Shown in pieces: positions 43,564-52,614 of a stretch of DNA of 64,000 bases (positions are counted from its first letter, which is position 1; every line of letters begins with the position of its first letter). The translations under genes were made by a program, and so were the position numbers. Location: assembly GCF_034424375.1 (NCBI RefSeq), contig NZ_CP139965.1, forward strand, positions 5,332,001 through 5,396,000, given 5' to 3'. Under the pieces are notes generated by a model. It saw only the letters and a list, made by a program, of their open reading frames with translations, was not told where the DNA came from and did no database searches. This DNA comes from Paraburkholderia kururiensis. GTDB lineage: Bacteria; Pseudomonadota; Gammaproteobacteria; Burkholderiales; Burkholderiaceae.

Positions 43564-46500
43564 ATGAACCGACCCGATCCCGACGAACTGCTCGACCGCC
43601 TGCAGCGCGATGAAGAAAAGCGCCAGCGCGGCAAGCTGAAGGTGTTCTTCGGCGCGTCGGCGGGCGTCGGCAAGACCTACGCCATGCTGCAGGCTGCGCG
43701 GCGCCGCAAGGAAGAGGGCGCGGACGTCGTTGTCGGCATCGTGGAAACGCACGGGCGCCGCGAAACCGCGGCGTTGATGGAAGGGCTCGACGTGCTGCCG
43801 CTCCAGCAGATCGAGTACCGCGGCCGCATGCTCGGCGAGTTCGATCTGGACGCCGCGCTCGCGCGCAAGCCGCAGCTTGTGCTGGTGGACGAACTCGCGC
43901 ATTCGAACGTGCCCGGCGCGCGCCATCTGAAGCGCTGGCAGGACGTCTACGAACTGCTCGACGCGGGCATCGACGTCTATACGACGGTGAACGTGCAGCA
44001 CCTGGAAAGCCTCAACGACGTGGTGGGGCAGATCACGGGCATCCGCGTCTGGGAAACCGTGCCCGACCGCGTGTTCGACCGCGCCGACGAAGTCACGCTC
44101 GTCGACCTGCCCGCCGAGGAACTGCTCGACCGCATGCGCGACGGCAAGGTGTACATGGCGGCGCAGGCCGAGCGTGCGGTGCGCAACTTCTTTCGCAAGG
44201 GCAACCTCATCGCGTTGCGCGAACTCGCGCTGCGTCGCACCGCCGACCGCGTGGACGCGCAGATGCGCGAGTACCGCGCCGACCGCTCCATTCAACGCAT
44301 CTGGCAGGCGCGCGAGCGGTTGCTGGTGTGCGTCGGGCCGGGGCCGGAGGCGCCCACGCTCGTGCGCGGCGCGGCGCGTCTCGCGGCGAGCCTGAAGGCC
44401 GACTGGATCGCCGTCTACGTCGAAACGCCGAGGCTGCAACGTCTGCCCGACGCCCGCCGCGAACGCACGCTCGCCGCCCTCAAGCTCGCGGCGGACCTCG
44501 GCGCCGAAACGGCTACGCTCGCGGGCGACGACGCCGTGGCGACGCTGCTCGGCTACGCGCGCGTGCGCAACGTCTCGAAGCTCGTGGCGGGCGGTTCGCT
44601 GCGCTCGGGCTTCTCGCGCCGTCTGCGGCGACCGTTCGGCGAGCGCCTCGCGGAACGTTCGGGGGACCTCGATCTCACGCTGATCCGCGCCTCCACCGAC
44701 GAACACGGCCGCGATCGCGAGACGCACCCCGACACGCTCGCCGGCGCCTGGCGCGACGCGCTCTCGGCGGCACGCGAGCGCCGCTCGCCGCCCCGCGCGT
44801 ATGCGACTGCGTTCGCCATCTGCGTGGCCATCACGGCGGTGGCGAGCCAGTTGAGGACGCACATCGACCTCACGAACCTCGTGATGCTGTATCTGCTCGG
44901 CGTGATCTTCGCGGCCGCGAAGCTGGGCCGCGGGCCTGGCGTGATGCTGTCGTTCGCGAGCGTCGCGGCATTCGACTTCTTCTTCGTGCCGCCGCGCATG
45001 TCGTTTTCGGTGTCGGACACGCAGTACCTGCTGACCTTTCTCGGCATGCTGCTCACGTCGCTCGTGATCAGCCATCTCACGTCGAGCCTGCGCCGCGAGG
45101 CCGCGGTCGCCCAGCGTCGCGAGCAACGCACCGGCGCGATGTACGCGATGGCGCGCGAACTCGCGGCGGCGCTCACGATGGAGCAGATCGTGGCCATCGG
45201 CACCCGTCACGTGAGCGAGGTGTTTCGCGCGCGCGTGGCGCTCTTGCTGCCCGACAGCCAGGACAAGCTGCAGCAGAAAGTGGAAGAGCCGGACCCGGCC
45301 ATCATGCTGGAAGGCGAGGCGCTCGACGTCGACGTGGGCCAGTGGGTGTACGACCAGCAGCAGCCGGCGGGGCGCGGCACCGACACCCTGCCCGCGGCCC
45401 GCGCGCTGTACCTGCCGCTGAAGGCGCCCATGCGCACGCGGGGCGTGCTCGCGGTGGAGACACGCGATGCGCACGAACTCGACGTGCCCGAACAGCAGCG
45501 CATGCTCGAAGCGTTCGCGGCACAGATCGCGCTTGCCGTGGAGCGCGTGCACTACGTGGAGATCGCCCGCGACGCGCTCGTGAACATGGAGTCGGAACGG
45601 CTGCGCAACTCGCTGCTCTCGGCCATCTCGCACGATCTGCGCACGCCGCTCACGACAATCGTCGGCTTCTCTTCGATGCTCGCGCAGATGCACGAGGCGG
45701 GCGCGGGCGGCGAGGCGACCGGCGCTATCCAGGCCGCCGCGCCGGGCGCCCAGAAGTCCGGCGAACTCGTGGAGGCCATTCACGACGAGGCGCTGCGCAT
45801 GACCGGCATCGTCACGAATCTGCTCGACATGGCGCGCCTGCAGGCGGGCAGCCTCCACCTGAACCGCCAGTGGACGCTGCTCGAAGAGACCGTGGGCGCC
45901 GCGCTGCGCGCGTGCCGCCGCGTGTTGCAGCGGCACCCCGTGCAGACGAAGCTGCCGGCCGACTTGCCGCTGCTGCAGCTCGACGCCGTGCTGATGGAGC
46001 GGCTCTTCTCGAATCTCTTCGAGAACGCCGCGAAGTACACGCCGCTCGATACGCCGCTCGTGATCGGCGCGGAGCAGATCGAGGAAGGCGGCCGCCCGTT
46101 CGTGCGCGTGACCGTGGACGACGCGGGGCCGGGGCTGCCCGCCGGCATGGAAGCGCGCGTGTTCGAGAAGTTCACGCGCGGCGAGAAGGAGTCGGCGAAA
46201 CCGGGCATCGGACTTGGGCTCGCGATCTGCCGCGCGATCGTGGAGGCGCACGGCGGCGCGATCGGCGCGTTCAACCGCATGGCGCCGGACGGCCGCGTGG
46301 AAGGCGCGCGCTTCTGGTTCACGCTGCCGGTGGAGACCCCGCCCGCGACGGTGGAGGCTGTGGAGGCGGAAGAGGCGGAAGAGGCGGAAGAGGCGGAAGA
46401 GGCGGAAGAGGCGGAAGAGGCGGAAGAGGCGGCTCAGGAAGCGCCTGCACGAGCGGCACAGAAAGCGGCCAGCTCCGGCGCGCATGACGCCGCAGGCGAA

Positions 46501-46764
46501 GGGGCGGGCGACGTGGCTGGCGACATGCCTGGCGAAAGGGCTGCAACCAGCCCTGACGAGGCCACGGACCCACGCCGATCCACCGCCGCGCCCACCGGAT
46601 CGTCCGCGGTCTCGCCAGCCTCGCCATCCGGCCCCGTGCCGGGCGATACTACGGCCTCCAGCACCGGCGCCGGGGCTGCATCGTCCGCTGCTGGGCGCCC
46701 GCCCGGCCCGGACCGGCCGGACCCGCTTTCAGGGCCCATGCCCTCTCCCGACACCCACTCATGA
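43564..46764 (+). CDS. kdpD: sensor histidine kinase KdpD with an unusual repeat-bearing C-terminal extension
   Basis: KdpD senses K+ limitation and phosphorylates KdpE. The 1066-residue protein has the KdpD domain with Walker A GASAGVGKT (about residues 35-43), a USP domain, four transmembrane helices (about 415-500), a GAF region, the phosphoacceptor H690 in AISHDLRTPLTT, and an HATPase domain ending near residue 925. The remaining about 140 residues are not part of the family: seven EAE triplets encoded by perfect 9-bp repeats, then an Ala/Gly/Ser/Pro-rich acidic tail to the C-terminus. Its stop overlaps the kdpE start (ATGA). The kinase itself looks intact. Confidence 0.94.
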   Translation: MNRPDPDELLDRLQRDEEKRQRGKLKVFFGASAGVGKTYAMLQAARRRKEEGADVVVGIVETHGRRETAALMEGLDVLPLQQIEYRGRMLGEFDLDAALARKPQLVLVDELAHSNVPGARHLKRWQDVYELLDAGIDVYTTVNVQHLESLNDVVGQITGIRVWETVPDRVFDRADEVTLVDLPAEELLDRMRDGKVYMAAQAERAVRNFFRKGNLIALRELALRRTADRVDAQMREYRADRSIQRIWQARERLLVCVGPGPEAPTLVRGAARLAASLKADWIAVYVETPRLQRLPDARRERTLAALKLAADLGAETATLAGDDAVATLLGYARVRNVSKLVAGGSLRSGFSRRLRRPFGERLAERSGDLDLTLIRASTDEHGRDRETHPDTLAGAWRDALSAARERRSPPRAYATAFAICVAITAVASQLRTHIDLTNLVMLYLLGVIFAAAKLGRGPGVMLSFASVAAFDFFFVPPRMSFSVSDTQYLLTFLGMLLTSLVISHLTSSLRREAAVAQRREQRTGAMYAMARELAAALTMEQIVAIGTRHVSEVFRARVALLLPDSQDKLQQKVEEPDPAIMLEGEALDVDVGQWVYDQQQPAGRGTDTLPAARALYLPLKAPMRTRGVLAVETRDAHELDVPEQQRMLEAFAAQIALAVERVHYVEIARDALVNMESERLRNSLLSAISHDLRTPLTTIVGFSSMLAQMHEAGAGGEATGAIQAAAPGAQKSGELVEAIHDEALRMTGIVTNLLDMARLQAGSLHLNRQWTLLEETVGAALRACRRVLQRHPVQTKLPADLPLLQLDAVLMERLFSNLFENAAKYTPLDTPLVIGAEQIEEGGRPFVRVTVDDAGPGLPAGMEARVFEKFTRGEKESAKPGIGLGLAICRAIVEAHGGAIGAFNRMAPDGRVEGARFWFTLPVETPPATVEAVEAEEAEEAEEAEEAEEAEEAEEAAQEAPARAAQKAASSGAHDAAGEGAGDVAGDMPGERAATSPDEATDPRRSTAAPTGSSAVSPASPSGPVPGDTTASSTGAGAASSAAGRPPGPDRPDPLSGPMPSPDTHS
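46363..46425 (+). repeat. seven perfect tandem copies of a 9-bp unit inside kdpD
   Basis: GAGGCGGAA repeats seven times without mismatch, then decays (GAGGCGGCT). In the kdpD frame it encodes Glu-Ala-Glu. A 9-bp unit keeps frame when copies are gained or lost, so length polymorphism between strains is expected. Confidence 0.95.
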
Positions 46765-47459
46765 ACGAGCCGCGCATCACCGTCGTCCTGATCGAAGACG
46801 AAAAGCAGATTCGCCGTTTCGTGCGCGCGACCCTGGAAGCCGAGGGCATCGCCGTGCACGACGCCGACACGGGCCGCCAGGGCCTCGTGGAGGCGGCGAC
46901 GCGCAAGCCCGATCTCGTGATCGTCGACCTCGGGCTGCCCGACACCGACGGGCTCGACGTGATCCGCGAACTGCGCGGCTGGAGCGACCTGCCCGTGATC
47001 GTGCTGTCGGCGCGCAGCCAGGAGAGCGAGAAGGTGGCCGCACTCGATGCCGGCGCCGACGACTACCTCACCAAGCCGTTCGGCGTCTCCGAACTGCTCG
47101 CTCGGATTCGCGCCCATCTGCGCCGCCGCAACCAGGGCGGCTCGAACGAGGCGCCGCAGGTCCACTTCGGCGGCGTGACCGTGGACCTCGCGCTGCGTCT
47201 GGTCTCGCGCGACGGGGCGCCCGTGCATCTCACGCCCATCGAATACCGGTTGCTCGCCACGCTCGTGCGCCATGCCGGCCGCGTGCTGACCCACCGGCAG
47301 CTGCTGCGCGACGTCTGGGGGCCGTCGCACGTGGAGAGCAGCCACTACCTGCGCATCTACATGGCCCATCTGCGCCAGAAGCTGGAGCGCGATCCCGCAC
47401 AGCCCGAGCACATCGTCACCGAGACGGGCGTCGGGTATCGGCTCATCGGCACGAGCTGA
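46761..47459 (+). CDS. kdpE: response regulator KdpE
   Basis: KdpE is the OmpR/PhoB-type activator of kdpFABC. The 232-residue protein has a receiver domain with the acidic pair E12/D13, phosphoacceptor D56 (VIVDLGLPD) and K in LTKPFG, then a winged-helix domain (LTPIEYRLLATLVRHAG, HYLRIYMAHLRQKLE). Length is standard. It overlaps the kdpD stop by 4 bp. It likely binds the direct repeats at 38543-38591. Confidence 0.95.
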   Translation: MNEPRITVVLIEDEKQIRRFVRATLEAEGIAVHDADTGRQGLVEAATRKPDLVIVDLGLPDTDGLDVIRELRGWSDLPVIVLSARSQESEKVAALDAGADDYLTKPFGVSELLARIRAHLRRRNQGGSNEAPQVHFGGVTVDLALRLVSRDGAPVHLTPIEYRLLATLVRHAGRVLTHRQLLRDVWGPSHVESSHYLRIYMAHLRQKLERDPAQPEHIVTETGVGYRLIGTS

Positions 47460-47788
47460 ATCCGCGGGGCACCCCGAGCCTGCGGCGCGGGCGCCAGCCG
47501 GCTGGGGCGAAAGGACGCAGCGAGGCGAAGGAACCGCACCGCTTCACGGCGGAATGCGAATCTCCGTGGCTATAATGCAGTGATCCGGTCTTGAAATTGG
47601 CTCGCGCCCCATGCGGCGCGCGTTCGGCTGCTTGATACACGCTTGATACGCGCTCGCCGCGGGGGGCATGTCCGCTCGATACGCGATGGACACGCGACGC
47701 CTCGGTTCGCTCCGTTCGAGGACGCGCTCGCGAACAGCCGAATAGCCGATGCCGCACAGTCGCGCCGGCCGCGCGCAAGGAGGGGGCA
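47460..47788 (+). promoter_or_regulatory. intergenic region with a consensus -10 (TATAAT) upstream of the DUF4126 gene
   Basis: TATAAT at 47571-47576 matches the consensus exactly, but no good -35 lies 16-18 bp upstream. A transcript from it would have a leader of about 205 nt with two TTGATAC repeats (near 47633 and 47643). No gene is credible in these 329 bases, and no kdpE terminator with a T-run is visible. Confidence 0.45.
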
Positions 47789-48406
47789 ATGCTCGAACCA
47801 CTATCGCTGGCAGCAGGCCTTGCCTGGGGCAGCGGCTTGCGGCTCTATCTCACGGTGCTGATCGCGGGCGCGCTGCAGCGTCTCGGCTTCATCCATCTGC
47901 CCGACACGCTCGCGGTCCTCGCCTCGCCGTGGGTGCTCACCGCGGCCGCCGTGCTGACCATCGCCGAATTTCTCGCCGACAAGATTCCCGCCTTCGATTC
48001 GCTCTGGGACGCCGTGCACACGTTCATCCGCATTCCGGCGGGGGCCGTGCTGGCAGCGGGCGCGCTCGGTCATGCCGACCCCGCCCTGCTCACGGTGGCG
48101 GCGCTCGCGGGCGGCACGCTCGCCGGCACGGCCCATCTCGCCAAGGCCGGCACGCGCGCCCTCATCAATCTTTCGCCTGAACCGGTGTCGAACGTCGTGA
48201 CCTCTACGGCCGAAGACGGCCTGACGTTCACGGGCGTGCTGCTCGCGCTCTTCGTACCGGTGCTGTTTCTCGTGCTGCTGGCCGGCTTTCTCGCCGTGGC
48301 GCTGTGGGCGCTGCCGCGGCTGTGGCGCGGCGTGCAGGGCGGTTTCAGAGGCATGGCGACGCATATGGTGTCGCGTTTCGGTACGTTGAGGAGCCGACAC
48401 GATTGA
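47789..48406 (+). CDS. DUF4126 integral membrane protein
   Basis: The 205-residue protein has about five or six hydrophobic helices with the DUF4126 pattern SGLRLYLTVLIAGAL near the start, ASPWVLTAAAVLTIAEFLADKIP, and NLSPEPVSNVVTSTAEDGL. The family is uncharacterised. AAGGAGGGGG immediately upstream supports ATG 47789. Its stop overlaps the TTG start of the next gene (TTGA), so the two are translationally coupled and may act together at the inner membrane. Confidence 0.82.
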   Translation: MLEPLSLAAGLAWGSGLRLYLTVLIAGALQRLGFIHLPDTLAVLASPWVLTAAAVLTIAEFLADKIPAFDSLWDAVHTFIRIPAGAVLAAGALGHADPALLTVAALAGGTLAGTAHLAKAGTRALINLSPEPVSNVVTSTAEDGLTFTGVLLALFVPVLFLVLLAGFLAVALWALPRLWRGVQGGFRGMATHMVSRFGTLRSRHD

Positions 48407-51105
48407 ACGAAGCACGGAAGGTCGAGAAAAGCGTGCCGAAGGACGGGGCCGCGCGCCGCTACGGATGGTCCGACGTAGTTCGTCAGGCAGCGCGCATGAC
48501 GGCCCGCGACTGGCGCGCGGGCGAACTCACCATGCTGGTGCTCGCGCTGGTGCTGGCGGTGACGGCGCTGTCGAGCGTTGGCTTTCTCGCCGACCGCCTG
48601 CAGCAGGGGCTGGAACGCGACGCACGGCAGATGATTGCGGCCGACTTCATCGTGCGTGCCGATCACCCTGTGCCCGCCGAATTCGCTCGCGAGGCCGAGA
48701 CGCTCGGCCTGCGTACCGCGTCGACGGCGATTTTTCCGACCATGGTGAGCGCAGCGGCGGGTTCGGGTGCAGGCTCGGGTGCGGATTCAAACGCTGGCTC
48801 AGGCGCCGGACCGAACGACGCTTCGGGCGCATTCGCATCCGGCCAGCCGGCGAGCGGAGCCGGCCAGTCGCAGGCCGCCGCGCCCACCGTGGCGCGCCTC
48901 TCCGCCGTGAAGGCCGTGTCGGCGGAGTATCCGTTGCGCGGCGCGCTGCGCATCGCGCCCGGGCCCAATGCGCCCGATCACGTCGCGCGCGGCATCCCTG
49001 CGCCCGGCACTGTCTGGGTGGACGAACAACTGCTCGACACGCTCAAGCTGCGCGTGGGCGACACGGTGCTGGTGGGCGGGCGCACCTTCAAGGTGGCCGC
49101 GATGATCACGCGCGAGCTGGATCGCGGCTTCTCGTTCGTCAACTTCTCGCCGCGTCTGATGATGCGGGCCGACGAGCTTTATTCCACGGGCCTGATCGGC
49201 TACGGCAGCCGGGTCACCTGGCGCTTGCTCGTGGCGGGTCCCGACGCCGCCGTGGCGCGTTTCGCCGAGTGGGCCCATGCGCGCGTGGACGGCGGCAAGA
49301 TGCGCGGCGTCGCACTCGAATCGTTGCAGGACGGCCAGCCGCAGGTGCGGCAGACGCTCGATCGCGCGGGCCACTTCCTCACGCTCGTCGCGCTGCTCAC
49401 GGCCTTGCTCGCGGCGGTCGCCATCGCCATGACCGCGCACCGCTACACGCGCCGTCATCTTGATAGCTGCGCGCAGATGCGCTGCCTCGGCGTGAGTCAG
49501 CGGACGTTGCGCGTGCTGTTCACGCTCGAATTTCTCGCGGTGGGCCTGGTGAGCGGCGTGGCCGGCCTCGCGCTCGGTTTCGGCGGGCATCTCGCGCTGC
49601 TTGCGTGGCTCGGCAGTCTGATCGACGTCGCGCTGCCTTATCCGAGGGTGTGGCCCGCGCTCGAAGGGCTGGCCGCCGGGCTCGTGCTGCTGCTCGGCTT
49701 CGCGCTGCCGCCGCTGTTGCCGCTCACGCGCGTGCCGCCGGTACGGGTGCTGCGGCGCGAATGGGGCGAGGCGGGGCGCACGGCGTGGGCCGCTTACGCA
49801 CTCGGCATCGCGCTGTTTGCCGGCCTGCTCGTGCTCGCCGCGGGCGAACTCAAGCTGGGCGGCATCGTGGCGGGCGGCTTCGCGGGCGGGCTGCTGCTGT
49901 TTTCGGTCGTCGCGCGGATCGCGCTCGGGGCCGCGGCCCATGTGGCGCGCAGCGAACGCGTGAACGCGAGCGTCGGCTGGCGTTATGCGCTCGCTTCGCT
50001 TGAGCGGCGCGCGGGCGCGAGTGCGCTGCAGATCACCGCGCTCGGCATCGGGTTGATGTGCCTGCTGCTCATCGCGATGACGCGCAACGACCTGATCGAG
50101 GGCTGGCGCAAGTCGACGCCGCCCGATGCGCCCAACGAATTCATCATCGATATCCAGCCCGACCAGCGCGCGGGCGTGCTCGATTACCTCAAGTCGCACG
50201 GCTTCGCCGACGTCACGCTCGAACCGATGGTGCGTGCGCGGCTCGTCGCCATCAACGGCAAGCCGGTCAATCCGGACACCTACAAGAACGAAGACGCGCG
50301 GCGCCTCGTGGACCGCGAGTTCAACCTCTCGTACACGACGAAGCTGCCCGACGACAATCGCATCGAGGCGGGCAAGTGGTACGGCGACTCGAAGGCGCCG
50401 CAGCTTTCCATGGAGCAGGGGCTTGCCAGAATCCTCAACGTGAAGCCCGGCGACACGCTCCGCTTCGACGTGACGGGCATGACCGTCGATGCGCCCATCA
50501 CGAGCACGCGCAAGCTCGACTGGGGATCGTTCAAGGTGAACTTCTTCGTGCTGATGCCGCCCGCGCTGCTCCAGGATTTTCCGTCGATGTTCATCACGAG
50601 TTTTCACGTGCCGCGCGAGCAGCGCGGCGTGATCGATGGGCTCGTTGCCGCGTATCCGAACGTCACCGCCATCGACACCGCGCCCATTCTCTCGCAGGTG
50701 CAGCGGGTGATCGGCCAGGTGATCGGCGCCGTGCAGTTCCTGTTCGCGTTCACGCTGGCGGCGGGGCTGCTCGTGCTGTACGCGGCGCTCGCCGGGACGC
50801 GCGACGAACGTGTGCGAGAATCCGCGCTGCTGCGCGCGCTGGGCGCGTCGCATCGCCAGGTGCTCACGGTGCAGTTCGCGGAATTCGCCGTGGTGGGCGC
50901 GCTCGCGGGACTCATGGGCGCGGCGGGCGCGCAGGCCGTGGGCATGGTGCTCGCCACGCGCGTGTTCGACTTCTATCTCGCCTTCGACCCATGGCTGCTG
51001 CCGGCCGGCGTGGTGGCCGGCGTGGCGTGCGCGGCGGTGGGCGGCTGGCTCAGCCTGCGCAACGTGCTGGCGCGGCCGGCGCTGCAATCGCTGCGGGACG
51101 CGTGA
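48403..51105 (+). CDS. FtsX-like ABC transporter permease (YbbP type), no ATPase nearby
   Basis: The protein of about 900 residues has two FtsX/MacB-type permease halves: an N-terminal helix (TMLVLALVLAVTALSSVGFL), a large periplasmic domain, a core helix bundle (FLTLVALLTALLAAVAIAM), and a second periplasmic domain and bundle ending WLSLRNVLARPALQSL. This is the YbbP layout, normally paired with ATPase YbbA, not found here. Residues about 125-165 are a Gly/Ala/Ser-rich insertion. Start is TTG 48403 with GAGGAG upstream, overlapping the DUF4126 stop; no ATG fits. Substrate unknown; lipoprotein or lipid-related export is possible. Confidence 0.82.
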   Translation: MNEARKVEKSVPKDGAARRYGWSDVVRQAARMTARDWRAGELTMLVLALVLAVTALSSVGFLADRLQQGLERDARQMIAADFIVRADHPVPAEFAREAETLGLRTASTAIFPTMVSAAAGSGAGSGADSNAGSGAGPNDASGAFASGQPASGAGQSQAAAPTVARLSAVKAVSAEYPLRGALRIAPGPNAPDHVARGIPAPGTVWVDEQLLDTLKLRVGDTVLVGGRTFKVAAMITRELDRGFSFVNFSPRLMMRADELYSTGLIGYGSRVTWRLLVAGPDAAVARFAEWAHARVDGGKMRGVALESLQDGQPQVRQTLDRAGHFLTLVALLTALLAAVAIAMTAHRYTRRHLDSCAQMRCLGVSQRTLRVLFTLEFLAVGLVSGVAGLALGFGGHLALLAWLGSLIDVALPYPRVWPALEGLAAGLVLLLGFALPPLLPLTRVPPVRVLRREWGEAGRTAWAAYALGIALFAGLLVLAAGELKLGGIVAGGFAGGLLLFSVVARIALGAAAHVARSERVNASVGWRYALASLERRAGASALQITALGIGLMCLLLIAMTRNDLIEGWRKSTPPDAPNEFIIDIQPDQRAGVLDYLKSHGFADVTLEPMVRARLVAINGKPVNPDTYKNEDARRLVDREFNLSYTTKLPDDNRIEAGKWYGDSKAPQLSMEQGLARILNVKPGDTLRFDVTGMTVDAPITSTRKLDWGSFKVNFFVLMPPALLQDFPSMFITSFHVPREQRGVIDGLVAAYPNVTAIDTAPILSQVQRVIGQVIGAVQFLFAFTLAAGLLVLYAALAGTRDERVRESALLRALGASHRQVLTVQFAEFAVVGALAGLMGAAGAQAVGMVLATRVFDFYLAFDPWLLPAGVVAGVACAAVGGWLSLRNVLARPALQSLRDA

Positions 51106-51145
51106 GACGCGATGCATCAGGGGCGTGATGCGGTCTTATCGCCGA

Positions 51146-51174
51146 GGCTTCATTGAAGCCGCGTCAATGAAGCC
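51146..51174. repeat. 11-bp perfect inverted repeat upstream of the truncated haemoglobin
   Basis: GGCTTCATTGA (51146-51156) and TCAATGAAGCC (51164-51174) flank 7 bases, 46 nt before the haemoglobin ATG and 41 nt after the permease stop. It could be a transcript-end hairpin or an operator. TTGA-N7-TCAA at its centre resembles an FNR/CRP-type site but with a spacer one base too long. Confidence 0.55.
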
Positions 51175-51219
51175 GTGCTTTCCCGCCCGCATTTTTTTCC
51201 GACTTCCTTTCTTGACCGT

Positions 51220-51630
51220 ATGACCGATCCGAACGACGAAGCGCCGACCCAACCCACGGCCTTCGAACTCGTGGGCGGCGAGACGCGCGTGCGCGAACTC
51301 GTCGACCGCTTCTACGACCTGATGGACCTCGAGCCCGACTTCGCGGGCCTGCGTGCGTTGCATCCGCCGACGCTGGAGGGCTCTCGCGACAAGCTCTTCT
51401 GGTTCCTGTGCGGCTGGCTGGGCGGCCCGGACCATTACATCAGCCGCTTCGGGCATCCGCGGCTGCGCGCGCGGCATCTGCCGTACGCCATCGCATCGGA
51501 CGAGCGCGACCAGTGGCTGCGTTGCATGGCCTGGGCGATGGAGGACATCGGTTTGCCCGAACCGTTGCGCGAGCGTCTGCTGCATTCGTTTTTCGAGACC
51601 GCCGACTGGATGCGTAATCGTCCGGGGTGA
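51220..51630 (+). CDS. group II truncated haemoglobin
   Basis: The 136-residue globin has the group II (TrHbO) pattern: FELVGGETRVRELVDRFYDLM, the LEGSRDKLFWFLCGWLGGP block, the proximal histidine in ARHLPYAI, and the conserved Trp in CMAWAMED. Group II globins bind oxygen with high affinity and are implicated in peroxide or nitric-oxide chemistry. Cytoplasmic. The start is set by the family at ATG 51220. Preceded by a 29-bp inverted-repeat element. Confidence 0.88.
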   Translation: MTDPNDEAPTQPTAFELVGGETRVRELVDRFYDLMDLEPDFAGLRALHPPTLEGSRDKLFWFLCGWLGGPDHYISRFGHPRLRARHLPYAIASDERDQWLRCMAWAMEDIGLPEPLRERLLHSFFETADWMRNRPG

Positions 51631-51845
51631 CGGCGTGACCCGAGGTTCGGGCCGGGGGCGCACGGCTTTCCCCGCAGCCGGCTGGCCTGTCCGTCGGACC
51701 AGTACAGTCCGGTGACAGTGGACCGCGAGGCGGCCTGTCTCGCGTGTGCAGGGCGCGGCAATAATGGCCGCTCGGCGTATCGCCGGCGCGGCGCGACACG
51801 CACCGGCCGCATCCAGCCAGCCCCGAACAACCTACAGGAGAGACC

Positions 51846-52577
51846 ATGGCCACGAAGGCGCTCTTTCGCGACGACGCTTATCTGACCCAATGCGACGCGC
51901 TGATCACCGCGGTCGACGAGCAGGGCATTCATCTCGACCAGACGGTGTTCTATCCGCTGGGCGGCGGCCAGGCGGGCGACACGGGCGCGCTTGTGCTCGA
52001 AGACGGCACGCGCATCGCGATTGCGGACACGCGCAAGGCGAAATTCGAAGGCGCCACGCCGGACGACGCTGTCCACGTTCCCGCGCCCGACCAGGAGGCG
52101 CTGCTCGCGCGCCTGCGCGCCGGCGAACGCGTGCGGGCGGAGATCGACTGGGCGCGCCGTTACCGCCACATGCGCCTGCACACGGCGAGCCATCTGATGT
52201 GCGCGGTGCTGCCGTATCCCGTGGACGGTTGCAGCATCACGGCGGACTACGCGCGGCTCGACTTCGCGACCGTGGAGCCGATCGAACGCGACACGGTGGA
52301 GGCGCGGCTGGGCGAACTGGTGGAAGGCTCGCATGCGGTTGCCACGGTCTGGATCACCGACGACGAAATGCAGCAGCGTCCCGAACTCGTGCGCACGATG
52401 AGCGTGAAGCCGCCCATGGGGCTTGGCCGCGTGCGGCTGTTGCGCATCGAAGACGTGGACCTTCAGCCCTGCGGCGGCACCCACGTGCGCAACACGAGCG
52501 AAATCGGCGCGCTGCGCGTGGCGAAGCTCGAAAAGAAGAGCGCGCGCACGCGGCGGCTCGTGCTGGAGTTCGCATGA
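51846..52577 (+). CDS. AlaX-type alanyl-tRNA editing protein
   Basis: The 243-residue protein resembles the editing half of AlaRS (AlaX-M type): VFYPLGGGQAGDTG at the N-terminus, and the zinc site in MRLHTASHLM (HxxxH) and QPCGGTHVRNTSEIG (C and H). These hydrolyse Ser-tRNA(Ala) or Gly-tRNA(Ala) in trans. AGGAGAGACC precedes ATG 51846. The DUF924 gene starts 38 bp downstream and probably shares the transcript. Confidence 0.9.
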   Translation: MATKALFRDDAYLTQCDALITAVDEQGIHLDQTVFYPLGGGQAGDTGALVLEDGTRIAIADTRKAKFEGATPDDAVHVPAPDQEALLARLRAGERVRAEIDWARRYRHMRLHTASHLMCAVLPYPVDGCSITADYARLDFATVEPIERDTVEARLGELVEGSHAVATVWITDDEMQQRPELVRTMSVKPPMGLGRVRLLRIEDVDLQPCGGTHVRNTSEIGALRVAKLEKKSARTRRLVLEFA

Positions 52578-52614
52578 GCGTGTGGGACGTGGCGGGAGCG
52601 ATCGGAGCAGCGAC

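Noticed and set aside
46363..46425. 9-bp repeat as an on/off phase-variation switch
   Set aside because: The unit is a multiple of three, so copy change cannot shift the frame; only length variation is possible.
43402..46485. 1027-codon open frame antisense to kdpD
   Set aside because: It is a mirror of high-GC codon structure; the product is Arg/His/Ala-rich, has no family features, and kdpD is clearly the real gene.
51146..51174. canonical FNR box upstream of the haemoglobin
   Set aside because: The TTGA and TCAA halves are 7 bases apart instead of the 6 of TTGAT-N4-ATCAA.
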